Assembly (NCBI GenBank): GCA_964461835.1
Contig: CAYWVO010000059.1
Location: 1 to 14,737, forward strand
Length of the DNA stretch: 14,737 bases
Source of the DNA: CAYWVO01 sp964461835
GTDB lineage: Bacteria > Zixibacteria > MSB-5A5 > WJJR01 > JAJRUJ01
Direction: 5' to 3'
Below the pieces are notes generated by a model. That model was not told where the DNA came from, did not search any database, and saw nothing but the letters and a program-made list of their open reading frames with translations. Below are positions 5,316-14,737 of this stretch, one piece after another; positions within the stretch are counted from its first letter, which is position 1, and each line of letters begins with the position of its first letter. The translations under genes were made by a program, and so were the position numbers.

Positions 5316-6617
5316 ATGGCTAACCGTTGTGTGATGGGTGCGCAGTGGGGAGACGAAGGCAAAGGGAAGATCGTCGATGTCCTCAGCGAAGACGCGGACA
5401 TTGTTGCACGGTACTCCGGTGGAGCCAACGCCGGGCACACGGTCCGAATCGGTGAGGAGACATTCGCCCTCCATCTAATTCCCACGGGCGTATTGCATCC
5501 TCATGTGACCGGGGTTTTGGGCAACGGGATGGTCTTGGACCTGCCGCAACTCTATAAAGAAATCGATGCACTTGCCGCCCGGGGAGTGATGGTGGAAGAT
5601 CGGTTGAAAATCTCCGCCGGCGCCCATGTAGTGATGCCCTACCATAAAGTCCTGGAACAAACCAATGAGAAGCGGCGGGGGGGCGGTGCAATCGGGACTA
5701 CGATGCGCGGCATTGGACCCGCCTACGCCGATAAGATTTCCCGTCAGGGCATCCGCGCCGCCTGCCTGTTGACGCCGGACGAACTGCGCTCACGGGTTGC
5801 GATCAACCTGGCTGATCTGGAACAACGTACTGACGGCGGCATCTCGGCTGCCGGGCTGACGGTCGAACTTATTTTGGAGGAATGCGCCGCCCTCGCTGAG
5901 CGGTTGCGGCCGCTGTTGGCGGATGTGTCGGTGCTGCTGCACGATGCCTGGCGAGAGGGCAAGCGGATTTTGTACGAGGGGGCGCAGGGCATTCTGCTGG
6001 ACGTTGATTTTGGCACTTATCCGTTCACCACCTCGTCCAACAATACCGTCGGTGGTGTCTTCACCGGCCTGGGTGTCTCGCCGAAGATGCTGGATACGGT
6101 GATCGGCGTTTCCAAGGCCTATGCCACGCGCGTGGGAAATGGACCATTTCCGACGGAATTAAACGACGGTCGCGGTGACCATCTCCGCGAGGCCGGCGGC
6201 GAATACGGCACCACTACCGGCCGTCCCCGCCGCTGTGGCTGGCTGGATCTGGTCGCACTGCGGTATGCAGTGCGAATTAATGGGATCGATTTTCTGGCGA
6301 TCACCAAACTGGATGTCCTCGATGAATTGGAGGAAATTCAGGTCTGCACGGCGTATCAGTGCGATGGCACGACGAACGAGACAATCCCGCTGGATATGTC
6401 CTCCTTTGGCTCGTGCCGGCCGGTGTATGAGACCCTGCCGGGCTGGCAAGGGCAGCCGACCCGTGGCGCCACCGCACTTGAACAACTACCCCAGTCGGCG
6501 CAAGCGTATCTTTGTCGGATCGAGGAGTTTACCGGTGCCCAAGTCGGGTTGATCTCCACCGGCGCCGGACGCGAAGCGACGATCAAGCGGCTCGACCAAC
6601 CCGCAGCTGCTCTCTGA
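5316..6617 (+). CDS. purA: Adenylosuccinate synthetase
   Basis: 433 aa, the usual size. PurA joins IMP and aspartate using GTP to give adenylosuccinate, the first committed step to AMP. The N-terminal loop GAQWGDEGKGK (8-18) holds catalytic D13, and GGANAGHTV (35-43) holds catalytic H41; both positions match E. coli numbering. Further family motifs are TTMRGIGPAY, the EGAQG stretch, ATRVGNGPFPTE and EYGTTTGRPRRCGWLD. GGAGG at 5302-5306 lies nine bases before ATG. Nothing in the sequence suggests loss of activity. It is followed by a hairpin-rich 219-bp spacer. Confidence 0.97.
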   Translation: MANRCVMGAQWGDEGKGKIVDVLSEDADIVARYSGGANAGHTVRIGEETFALHLIPTGVLHPHVTGVLGNGMVLDLPQLYKEIDALAARGVMVEDRLKISAGAHVVMPYHKVLEQTNEKRRGGGAIGTTMRGIGPAYADKISRQGIRAACLLTPDELRSRVAINLADLEQRTDGGISAAGLTVELILEECAALAERLRPLLADVSVLLHDAWREGKRILYEGAQGILLDVDFGTYPFTTSSNNTVGGVFTGLGVSPKMLDTVIGVSKAYATRVGNGPFPTELNDGRGDHLREAGGEYGTTTGRPRRCGWLDLVALRYAVRINGIDFLAITKLDVLDELEEIQVCTAYQCDGTTNETIPLDMSSFGSCRPVYETLPGWQGQPTRGATALEQLPQSAQAYLCRIEEFTGAQVGLISTGAGREATIKRLDQPAAAL

Positions 6618-6621
6618 CAGA

Positions 6622-6673
6622 AACCTCTCAAACAATCCAATTGTCCGGAGGTTCCACACGTTAATGAGTGTGG
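6622..6673 (+). other. Tandem hairpins after purA
   Basis: AACCTC (6622-6627) pairs with GAGGTT (6648-6653) around an inner ACAAT/ATTGT stem. Immediately next, CCACAC (6654-6659) pairs with GTGTGG (6668-6673). No U run follows, so this may protect the mRNA end rather than terminate it. Further weak palindromes (CCCC-TCGAT/ATCG-GGGG at 6723-6740 and CCCGGGAA/TTCC-CGGG near 6785-6808) lie in the leader of the next gene. Confidence 0.4.
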
Positions 6674-6836
6674 CCTTCGTGCCATGAAACTGTTCAGAAA
6701 AACCTGACCGTATCCGTGATAACCCCTCGATTGATCGGGGCAACGCAACGGGGATCTTGTCGGGGGCGTGTCGGGATAACCGGACCCGGGAAGAGAATTC
6801 CCCGCGGGATCACACAAGAGGCGGAGGTGAACCAGC

Positions 6837-7070
6837 ATGGCGGACCCGAACGACAAACAGCCCGAAAACGTACCCGGGAAGTATTATGTCGATGGTACCT
6901 GTGACGGCTGTCAGGTTTGCATTAGTGTCGCGGAAGATAATTTCAAAATGGACGACGACGAAGAGCACGCGTACGTCTACAAGCAGCCGGAATCTCCAGA
7001 CGAAGAAGAAGTCTGCCAGGAGGCCATGGAAGGCTGTCCGAACGAATCCATTGGTGATGACGGCGAATAG
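6837..7070 (+). CDS. Small acidic single-cluster ferredoxin
   Basis: 77 aa, likely a soluble one-electron carrier. Ligand cysteines C22, C25 and C28 (CDGCQVC) and C67 in EGCP fit a single [4Fe-4S] cluster of the C-x2-C-x2-C...C-P type, as in Desulfovibrio or Thermotoga ferredoxins. A fifth Cys, C60, lies where a disulfide partner or a lost second-cluster ligand might sit; no second full motif exists. The protein is highly acidic (DDDEE at 39-43). The Shine-Dalgarno site GGAGGTGA at 6823-6830 is near perfect, with six bases to ATG, suggesting strong expression. Redox partner unknown; the downstream PPDK makes a link to pyruvate metabolism conceivable, but a terminator lies between them. Confidence 0.88.
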   Translation: MADPNDKQPENVPGKYYVDGTCDGCQVCISVAEDNFKMDDDEEHAYVYKQPESPDEEEVCQEAMEGCPNESIGDDGE

Positions 7071-7095
7071 CGTGATCTGGTAACGCACGTTTTTG

Positions 7096-7150
7096 CTCCG
7101 TCCGGATCGGGTGATCCGGGCGGAGTGCTGTTTTCTTCTTCTTTCTTTTG
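7096..7150 (+). terminator. Strong intrinsic terminator after the ferredoxin
   Basis: A 13-pair stem, 7096-7108 with 7113-7125 (CTCCGTCCGGATC against GATCCGGGCGGAG), loop GGGT, followed by a T-rich run from 7131. The one non-Watson-Crick pair is T·G on the + strand, consistent with a + strand transcript. It ends the ferredoxin unit. Confidence 0.9.
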
Positions 7151-7210
7151 CCCCTTTCCCCTCCAAATGCCCGCCGTAGCAAAGAAATTTCCTGTAGGCA
7201 ATGATTTTCT

Positions 7211-7240
7211 TTGCCTTTTGTGACAGTTTATTTGTATATT
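7211..7240 (+). promoter_or_regulatory. Candidate promoter in the AT-rich spacer
   Basis: TTGCCT (7211-7216), 18 bp, TATATT (7235-7240), in a clearly AT-rich stretch. It would start a transcript near 7247 that passes through the nested hairpin at 7276-7318 and eventually the H1-like gene. The spacer 7071-7641 otherwise shows no gene; its minus-strand ORF has no ribosome site. Confidence 0.4.
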
Positions 7241-7275
7241 GTTAGCGCAGGGAATTGGCAACGAGTGAGAGAGGG

Positions 7276-7318
7276 GGGCAAAGTAACGCAGCTTTGCGTT
7301 TTTACTCTACTTGTGCCC
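7276..7318 (+). other. Nested hairpin, possible leader or small RNA
   Basis: GGGCA (7276-7280) and AAGTA (7281-7285) pair with TACTT (7308-7312) and TGCCC (7314-7318), with G7313 bulged. Inside, ACGCA (7286-7290) pairs with TGCGT (7295-7299), followed by TTTTTAC. A boxA-like GCTCTTTGA lies just downstream (7323-7331). A second small hairpin, GTTCTTT/AAAGGAC (7349-7355 with 7361-7367) followed by TTTT, could end a short RNA of about 125 nt. I cannot match it to a known RNA family. Confidence 0.35.
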
Positions 7319-7560
7319 GCGAGCTCTTTGAAATCCGGTTCATTTTAAGTTCTTTTATGGAAAGGACTTTTACGAGCCTATGGCACAAGATTATTCTTAT
7401 CTTCTAACCTATTGTTGGTAAATGAAATAAGAAATGACGGTATATGCCTATATAAACCCGCCACGGAATGAATATTTTGAAATCTGTAACTTGCTGACCA
7501 GCAATAAAATAGAAGCGAACGGTTTTCTAACAAAACTCTAATAGTTGACAGAATGTGACC

Positions 7561-7607
7561 AATTGGATCATTTGTCTTTATGAATTCGCATAATTGGCTC
7601 ATGTGTC
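7561..7607 (+). repeat. Two 16-bp direct repeats, possible operator
   Basis: AATTGGATCATTTGTC (7561-7576) and AATTGGCTCATGTGTC (7592-7607) match at 14 of 16 positions and are 31 bp apart, about three helical turns. A good -35 box TTGACA (7545-7550) lies just upstream, although no convincing -10 box is at the right distance. They lie 35 to 80 bp before the H1-like start codon. A regulator-binding pair is possible. Confidence 0.35.
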
Positions 7608-7641
7608 CATCGATTCCGACTATCCAAGCAGGGAGGTAGCC

Positions 7642-7947
7642 GTGAAAACCAGGAAATCTTCGGCCAGAACTTCAAAGCCAGCGGCGAAGAAAAATACTGC
7701 GAAGCGATCTGCCACTTCCGGTACAACGCGCCGCGCCCAAGCCAAACCAAAAGCGAAGACCACCGCGGCGAAAGCAGTCCCCACGCTGCAACCAACGAAG
7801 ACAGCCGCCGAAAAGGCCTCCTCGGTCTATACTCGGAACCGCTACAAAGGAACGTTTAACACTCACGATATCATGCATGCCCCGGTAGAAAAGACAATCC
7901 GGATGCTGGAGAAAATTATCTCAGGAGAGCGCCTATTCACGATGTGA
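7642..7947 (+). CDS. Small Lys/Ala-rich histone-H1-like protein
   Basis: 101 aa from GTG 7642, chosen because GGGAGG (7631-7636) lies five bases upstream; an in-frame TTG at 7594 would add 16 residues but has no such site. Residues 1-60 are rich in K, R, A, S, T and P with a single acidic residue (E57), resembling the disordered tail of histone H1 and of bacterial H1-like nucleoid proteins. Residues 61-101 are different: a compact segment with aromatic and hydrophobic residues (SVYTRNRYKG, then a likely amphipathic helix PVEKTIRMLEKII). I do not recognise that domain. Binding to DNA or RNA is inferred from composition only. The next gene, ppdK, starts with a similar tail. Confidence 0.75.
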   Translation: MKTRKSSARTSKPAAKKNTAKRSATSGTTRRAQAKPKAKTTAAKAVPTLQPTKTAAEKASSVYTRNRYKGTFNTHDIMHAPVEKTIRMLEKIISGERLFTM

Positions 7948-8127
7948 TCGTGCCGGTGCCGTTACCTCGGTGCCCCAATCGAGGTCCCCCCCCAAGACGC
8001 CGTCAGCAGATTATCCGAGGAAACCAAAACGCACGCTAGTCTTTTGCTGCCTTTGTCCGTACCACACCCAAAGGTTGTGTTAAACATCTGCGGTGGTGGG
8101 ACACTCACGCCCACTGGACGTATAGTG

Positions 8128-8156
8128 TTGTGAACAGACAAAATATTCCGTTTATT
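8128..8156 (+). promoter_or_regulatory. Weak candidate promoter for ppdK
   Basis: TTGTGA (8128-8133), 17 bp, TTTATT (8151-8156), ending 31 bp before the ppdK start codon. The spacer 7948-8187 also holds an ACCTCG/CGAGGT hairpin (7965-7986) and a run of eight C (7986-7993) but no U-rich terminator, so read-through from the H1-like gene is also possible. Confidence 0.3.
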
Positions 8157-8187
8157 CTGTAGCAAAATACAGTCGACAGGAGGGCTC

Positions 8188-11136
<2,949 letters not shown>

Positions 11137-11195
11137 GTTGGACAATTCGTCCCCCTCTACGCCCGAAGATTTTTATGTGGCGGGGGTACAGCGTG

Positions 11196-11209
11196 CCTGC
11201 CGTGGCAGG
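11196..11209. repeat. Short perfect palindrome CCTGCC-GT-GGCAGG
   Basis: Six-pair stem with a two-base centre, 60 bp after the ppdK stop, flanked on both sides by CAGCGTGCC. It belongs with the hairpin cluster that fills 11137-11600. No U run follows. Confidence 0.5.
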
Positions 11210-11266
11210 TCAGCGTGCCCCAGCTTTACGTAATAGTCCAGCGGATCAAATCCCGCGGTAGCGTGG

Positions 11267-11328
11267 CCGTGACATTTGTCACGGTTTCAAGGAATGATGA
11301 CTCTTTGAAACCTTGACGAACGTCAAGG
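11267..11328. repeat. Three adjoining hairpins after ppdK
   Basis: CCGTGAC/GTCACGG (11267-11273 with 11278-11284), GGTTTCAA/TTGAAACC (11283-11290 with 11305-11312) and CCTTGAC/GTCAAGG (11311-11317 with 11322-11328) lie back to back, each a perfect stem, with two bases shared at each junction. The function is unknown; they could limit transcription between ppdK and the convergent minus-strand genes. Confidence 0.55.
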
Positions 11329-11375
11329 TCACTCAGTGGCCTGCCCCAACGATGGAACTTGCCACACTTGTGCGC

Positions 11376-11394
11376 GGCAGACGTCTCGTCTGCC
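11376..11394. repeat. Family C hairpin (GGCAGACG type)
   Basis: GGCAGACG (11376-11383), loop TCT, CGTCTGCC (11387-11394), preceded by TGTGCGC as in the copy at 11520-11538. The stem is identical to that at 4410-4429, but the loop is one base shorter. Confidence 0.7.
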
Positions 11395-11452
11395 CGCTCT
11401 ATGGAATTGGCAGAATTTTCCTCTTTGCGTAAGGAATCGGCCGTATACGGCG

Positions 11453-11480
11453 GTCATTCCGGCCTTGATCCGGAATCCAT
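11453..11480 (-). repeat. Family D palindrome
   Basis: On the + strand GTCATTCCGG...CCGGAATCCAT; reversed, it matches the ATGGATNCCGG...CCGGNATGAC elements at 199-226, 426-453 and 12352-12379. The stem varies between ATCCCGG and ATTCCGG with matching change on the other side. A perfect CCGTATACGG palindrome precedes it at 11441-11450. Such GTCATTC-type palindromes are common in many bacterial genomes. Confidence 0.65.
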
Positions 11481-11519
11481 TTGGGGGGTGGTGCGGGTGG
11501 CATATTCCATTTTGTGCGC

Positions 11520-11538
11520 GGCAGGTCTTTAACCTGCC
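11520..11538 (-). repeat. Family C hairpin (GGCAGGT type)
   Basis: GGCAGGT, loop CTTTA, ACCTGCC; the inverted twin of 280-298, identical for about 26 bases including flanks. A further palindrome CCCCGCCGC/GCGGTGGGG follows at 11580-11599. From there to the end of the GIY-YIG gene (11600-11780) I see no clear gene. Confidence 0.75.
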
Positions 11539-11780
11539 CGATCGACCAATCTTACCAGAAACCATCCCGCCGTGTCATTCCCCGCCGCTCGCGGTGGGGA
11601 GTGGTTTGTTCTCTTAGCGGGAGGTTTCGATTTGTATTTATTATTGTGCAATGAATCTCATCCCACGACAAGCCGCGGGGCACCCGGCCACTCAGTACGT
11701 TTTCTTCATCAAATGTTATCAGGCTCACCGTCCTTCCCCGCAAACTGAATGCTTGCGTGCGGAAAACCTACGTTGCGAGA

Positions 11781-12176
11781 TTAGATCCGCTCATTTAGCG
11801 GCGGGTTTTCTCCGAAATCATTCCGGTATTTCTGTAGTAACCTCGCTTCCTCGGCTTGAGCCTTGCGTTTATCTTTTCCTCCAGTCTTTTTCCAGCGAAC
11901 CAAGAGCGTTTCTTCTGCAAACGAATTTAATAACTCGCGATCCCGGAATCTTACCCCTGCGGCATGACCTTGCTTGCGACTGCCTTTGATGCAAGAACGG
12001 AAAATTGTAATCCTCTTGCGCAAATCAATCGATTCTCCAATGTCCAGAATGCCCTCTTTATCTGTCCCTAGCAGCCGACAAATTGGACGATCCGCTAAAA
12101 TCTTATAAACACCAGCCAGATCCGGTATTTTCTCCCTATTTAGATCTTTCAAATTGTGTGAACCACTCCACGCCAT
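11781..12176 (-). CDS. GIY-YIG-like nuclease-domain protein
   Basis: 131 aa from the ATG at 12176, where GGGAGG (12186-12181 on the minus strand) lies four bases upstream. A longer reading from 12293 would add 39 residues, most of them encoded by the B module, and is rejected. The fold is suggested by AGVYKI (21-26, GIY part), ILDIGESIDLRKRI (43-56, YIG part with candidate catalytic R53 or R55) and AEEARLLQKY (108-117, candidate metal-binding E109/E110), then FGENPPLN near the end. The usual Tyr of YIG is Asp45 here, and the GIY-YIG gap is long, about 20 residues. This resembles stand-alone GIY-YIG domains related to the UvrC N-terminus. Cutting activity and target are unknown, and the changed residue makes activity uncertain. 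Confidence 0.72.
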   Translation of the reverse strand: MAWSGSHNLKDLNREKIPDLAGVYKILADRPICRLLGTDKEGILDIGESIDLRKRITIFRSCIKGSRKQGHAAGVRFRDRELLNSFAEETLLVRWKKTGGKDKRKAQAEEARLLQKYRNDFGENPPLNERI

Positions 12177-12220
12177 CGTTCCTCCCAATAGAACGTTATT
12201 GCCGAAACCATGCCTGCGGC

Positions 12221-12329
12221 GGGTGGCAACCTCAAGGCGTTTCGCCGAAGGCGAATGCGGCTTGGGGTTGAGGAGCGATAATGTCGAAACCACGCCCGCC
12301 TGTGGCGGGACTCAGGGGTTTCGACCTAC
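12221..12329 (-). repeat. Composite repeat, copy 3: modules A and B on the reverse strand
   Basis: On the + strand: B reversed (12221-12270, GGGTGGCAAC to CTTGGGGTTG), 12 bp, A reversed (12283-12329, GTCGAAACCACG to GGTTTCGACCTAC). This is the same arrangement as 856-963 on the opposite strand. The inner A hairpin is CCCGCC/GGCGGG and the B apex is TTCGCC/GGCGAA. It lies 45 bp upstream of the GIY-YIG start codon. Confidence 0.85.
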
Positions 12330-12351
12330 GTTTCCTTCCCACGACCCCAAA

Positions 12352-12379
12352 ATGGATTCCGGGTCAAGGCCGGAATGAC
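12352..12379 (+). repeat. Family D palindrome
   Basis: ATGGATTCCGG...CCGGAATGAC, with ATTCCGG (12356-12362) pairing with CCGGAAT (12370-12376). It is the same family as 199-226, 426-453 and, reversed, 11453-11480. Confidence 0.65.
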
Positions 12380-12386
12380 CGGCTAT

Positions 12387-12414
12387 GGCTGGGGCACCAA
12401 GAGGTACCCCAGCC
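12387..12414 (-). terminator. Twelve-pair hairpin downstream of the S8 protease
   Basis: The stem 12387-12398 with 12403-12414 (GGCTGGGGCACC against GGTACCCCAGCC) lies about 40 bp past the protease stop. The single imperfect pair is C·A on the + strand but G·U in a minus-strand transcript, so the minus-strand RNA folds better. No U run follows, so it may be a factor-dependent terminator or a 3' mRNA stabiliser. Confidence 0.5.
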
Positions 12415-12452
12415 GCGTGGTCCTTACATTAATCCCAATGGCAGGACAAAGC

Positions 12453-14588
12453 TTATTTCATCAGCACCAGTTTGCGGGTGTCGACAAAGTTGCCGGCGGT
12501 GAGACGATAGAGATACATCCCGCTGGCGGCATCGACGGCGTTCCACTTCGCCGTGTGATACCCGGCAGCCATGTCTTCATCCACGATCGTGGCGACTTTT
12601 TGCCCGAGCATGTTGAAGATATCCACCGTCACATGGCAGTCGTCGCGCAACGCAAAGCGGATGTTGGTGCGCGCGTTGAACGGGTTGGGATAGTTCTGCA
12701 ATAACGCGTACTCGGTCGGCACCGTGCCGGCCTCGATGATCGACACATGACGCGGAGCCATCTTGTACGGCGGGCAGAAATCTTCGTCCGACATATCATC
12801 GCCGGCCATGCCCTCACCATCATAGCAGGTCACGCGCACGCGACACTGATCGGACGGCGGACCGGTGACGGTCCAGGTAAACACCCCCGGATTGCCGGTG
12901 AGCGTGGCGATACGGGTCCATTCCACACCCGAATCAACTGAATAATCGACCAGCGTGGAATCGATACCAACGTTATCAGTGGCATCCCACATGATGTCAT
13001 ATTCCTGGCCGATGTAGAGCACCTCGCCACCGTTCGGCTGAATCACCGTGACCGCCGGGGCGATTGCCGCGTCCAGCATCCGGAAGACATTCAAGCGCCC
13101 TGAACCCATGAGCCCGGCGTAGGACGGATTGAGGTCATCGATATCATCGGTGTGGTTCAAAATCAGGTCAGTCTTCTCACTCCAGGAGAGTCCCGGCACG
13201 TACGATTCCAGCATCCCCACCGCCGAGGTCACATGCGGAGTGGACATCGACGTTCCGGACATCTGTACAAACACATCCGGGGTGTAATGGTCGGAATAGG
13301 TACTGGCGATATCCTCTCCGGGGGCGGAGATATCGACCCAGCTACCGTAGGTCGACCAGTACGGCTTCTGGTCATTATCGTTGGTCGCGCAGACATTGAT
13401 CACATCGGTGCGGCTACCCAGATAATCAGCGGTCTGCGACCCATCGTTGCCGGCCGCATGGCAAACAATGACACCATTATTGATGGCGTAGGTCACTGCT
13501 GCGCCTAAGCCGCCGGAGTTGGAAGAGCCCCAACTGCAGTTAATCGCACACGCACCGTTGTTGGTTGCGTAGTACATCGCCTGGGCGGCGAAGTCCATGC
13601 GGACATAGCCGACCTCGTACCCATAAATCGGGTGGGGAGCGGAATAGCCGATCCGGCAGGCCATGACCTTAATCCCATTGCCCGGCAGTCCCCAGCCACC
13701 AGTCACCCCAGCCACACCATAGTTGTTATTGGTGATTGCCGCAGCGATACCCGCGCAGTGGGTACCATGACCGTTGAAGTCGGTCGGCTCGTTATCGGGG
13801 GTGTCTCCGTCTTCGCCCGGCCAGACACCCGACACGTTATCGACAAAATCCCAGCCGACCCAGTCATCAACAAAGCCGTTGCCGTCGTCATCGACCCCCG
13901 GCGTCCCGCCATATTCGGCGTCGTTGATCCACATGTTACCAGTGGTCCAGGGGGCGGCATCGCCTAAGTCCTTAGAATTATATTGGATACCGGAATCGAG
14001 GATCGCCACAACTACAGATGCATCCCCGGTATCCAACTCCCAGGCGTCGGTGGCGTCGATATCGTTATCTTCCGGGTCTTTGAGGTTCCATTGATATCCG
14101 GCGAAGTAGGTATCGTTGGGAATCCGTTCATAAATCGGATGAATACCAATCGGTTCGGTGTTAGATACGACGGTCGCTTCTTTATAGGCTTCGAGGACTT
14201 CCTTCAGCCGGAATTTTTCAGAAAACTTTACGCAATAATAGCCGGCAAGGTCCTGCGCCGAGCGGGCCGCCCGCTCTCCCGCGTCCGGGAATTCGCGAAC
14301 AAATCTGGTCACCCCATATTTTTTGTTGAGGTCGTCCAGTTCGCTATTGCCGGTGAGCACATTGTCTTCAGTGCTTCTGATTGCCAGGTCAGTGGTTTCC
14401 TCAGCATCGGTCTTGAGCTGGACAATCATTTCATTTGGCACATACCAGAGACTGGGCGGGGGCTCTTTGAATTCAATTCGTTTAATCTTGGTGTCGTTTG
14501 CAGCCGTGACAAACTTGTCATCTTGGGCAAGTGCCATGGCAGAAAGCACAAAAAACACCAACAGAGTAAGCACAAGAATCTTTTTCAT
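12453..14588 (-). CDS. Secreted subtilisin-like S8 protease with T9SS-type C-terminal sorting domain
   Basis: 711 aa. A signal peptide covers about residues 1-21 (MKK, hydrophobic core, ALA before QDD). Residues 45-160 look like a propeptide that folds the enzyme. The S8 catalytic domain (about 170-510) has D198 in AILDSGI, H274 in NGHGTHCAG, oxyanion N381 in AAGNDG and S447 in GTSMSTPHV. An acidic loop, DDDGNGFVDD (233-242), is likely to bind calcium. Next comes an Ig-like domain (about 512-605, starting PAVTVIQPNGGEV), then a C-terminal module (about 625-711) with LLQNYPNPFN and GMYLYRLTAG, the pattern of type IX secretion sorting or FlgD-like domains in the FCB group. GGAGG lies eight bases before ATG. 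It probably acts outside the cell or on its surface; substrates are unknown. Confidence 0.95.
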   Translation of the reverse strand: MKKILVLTLLVFFVLSAMALAQDDKFVTAANDTKIKRIEFKEPPPSLWYVPNEMIVQLKTDAEETTDLAIRSTEDNVLTGNSELDDLNKKYGVTRFVREFPDAGERAARSAQDLAGYYCVKFSEKFRLKEVLEAYKEATVVSNTEPIGIHPIYERIPNDTYFAGYQWNLKDPEDNDIDATDAWELDTGDASVVVAILDSGIQYNSKDLGDAAPWTTGNMWINDAEYGGTPGVDDDGNGFVDDWVGWDFVDNVSGVWPGEDGDTPDNEPTDFNGHGTHCAGIAAAITNNNYGVAGVTGGWGLPGNGIKVMACRIGYSAPHPIYGYEVGYVRMDFAAQAMYYATNNGACAINCSWGSSNSGGLGAAVTYAINNGVIVCHAAGNDGSQTADYLGSRTDVINVCATNDNDQKPYWSTYGSWVDISAPGEDIASTYSDHYTPDVFVQMSGTSMSTPHVTSAVGMLESYVPGLSWSEKTDLILNHTDDIDDLNPSYAGLMGSGRLNVFRMLDAAIAPAVTVIQPNGGEVLYIGQEYDIMWDATDNVGIDSTLVDYSVDSGVEWTRIATLTGNPGVFTWTVTGPPSDQCRVRVTCYDGEGMAGDDMSDEDFCPPYKMAPRHVSIIEAGTVPTEYALLQNYPNPFNARTNIRFALRDDCHVTVDIFNMLGQKVATIVDEDMAAGYHTAKWNAVDAASGMYLYRLTAGNFVDTRKLVLMK

Positions 14589-14737
14589 TCCGTAATCCTC
14601 CGCTGACTACGTGTGGAAAAATGTGGTGAAACGGCAGACTAGAACACTTCGGCGATACGATCCTCCTTTCTTGGGCGGCTCGCACGCCATAGATCCGGCG
14701 CACGAGAACACCGGAATATGGATTTCCATCCACCTAG
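14589..14737 (-). promoter_or_regulatory. Leader of the S8 protease gene
   Basis: On the minus strand GGAGG (14601-14597) serves the protease ATG. A second AAAGGAGG (14669-14662) has no sensible start codon after it. I see no convincing promoter boxes and no other gene; the window ends here. Confidence 0.4.

Noticed and set aside
7378..7602. 74-aa minus-strand frame in the AT-rich spacer
   Set aside because: No ribosome site before its ATG, and the composition looks like chance reading of AT-rich DNA; it would also overlap the proposed leader.
7986..7993. Run of eight C as a phase-variable tract
   Set aside because: It lies 39 bp after the stop of the H1-like gene and outside any frame or clear promoter spacing.
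11552..11728. Minus-strand frame of 58 aa from a GTG after the GIY-YIG gene
   Set aside because: The purine-rich site is only two bases from the GTG, the end of the frame runs through palindromes, and the peptide resembles nothing I know.
11651..11989. 112-aa + strand frame opposite the GIY-YIG gene
   Set aside because: Antisense shadow; no ribosome site and no domain character.
12177..12293. Thirty-nine-residue upstream extension of the GIY-YIG protein
   Set aside because: Mostly encoded by the B module; the ATG at 12176 has GGGAGG four bases upstream.

Overview
This is a bacterial chromosomal window. Its genes are housekeeping genes separated by unusually palindrome-rich spacers. The secreted protease at the right end carries a C-terminal module of the type IX secretion sorting kind, which points to the Fibrobacteres-Chlorobi-Bacteroidetes (FCB) superphylum. 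Moderate GC, good Shine-Dalgarno sites and the dispersed hairpin elements suggest an uncultured lineage such as Zixibacteria or a relative. The lineage is inference; no marker gene here settles it.

Layout. 1-634 has no gene and is packed with palindromes, including two 119-bp direct repeats and a 50-nt segment that can fold as a three-way junction. 635-719 is tRNA-Leu(TAG). A two-module repeat (856-963) precedes a proteostasis cluster on the + strand: tig (1103), clpP (2414) and clpX (3101), i.e. nascent-chain chaperone, protease and unfoldase. A repeat-filled spacer (4382-4726) leads to engB/yihA (4727) and, 22 bp on, purA (5316). A small acidic one-cluster ferredoxin (6837) ends at a strong intrinsic terminator (7096-7150). 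An AT-rich 570-bp spacer with a promoter-like site and nested hairpins precedes a 101-aa Lys/Ala-rich histone-H1-like protein (7642). Next comes pyruvate phosphate dikinase (8188-11136), which carries an 80-residue H1-like tail fused to its N-terminus. A hairpin island (11137-11780) separates it from two minus-strand genes: a GIY-YIG-type protein (11781-12176) and a secreted S8 subtilisin-like protease (12453-14588).

Most notable: (1) the PPDK with a histone-H1-like extension, next to a second H1-like gene, with a possible internal start that would give tail-less enzyme; (2) a dispersed repeat family with two modules (called A and B here) whose outer stems are conserved while the apical hairpins change with pairing kept, placed just upstream of tig, engB and the GIY-YIG gene; (3) a ClpP whose triad Asp is replaced by Asn (S98, H123, N172). 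The hairpin families C (GGCAGACG type) and D (ATCCCGGA type) recur across the window on both strands.
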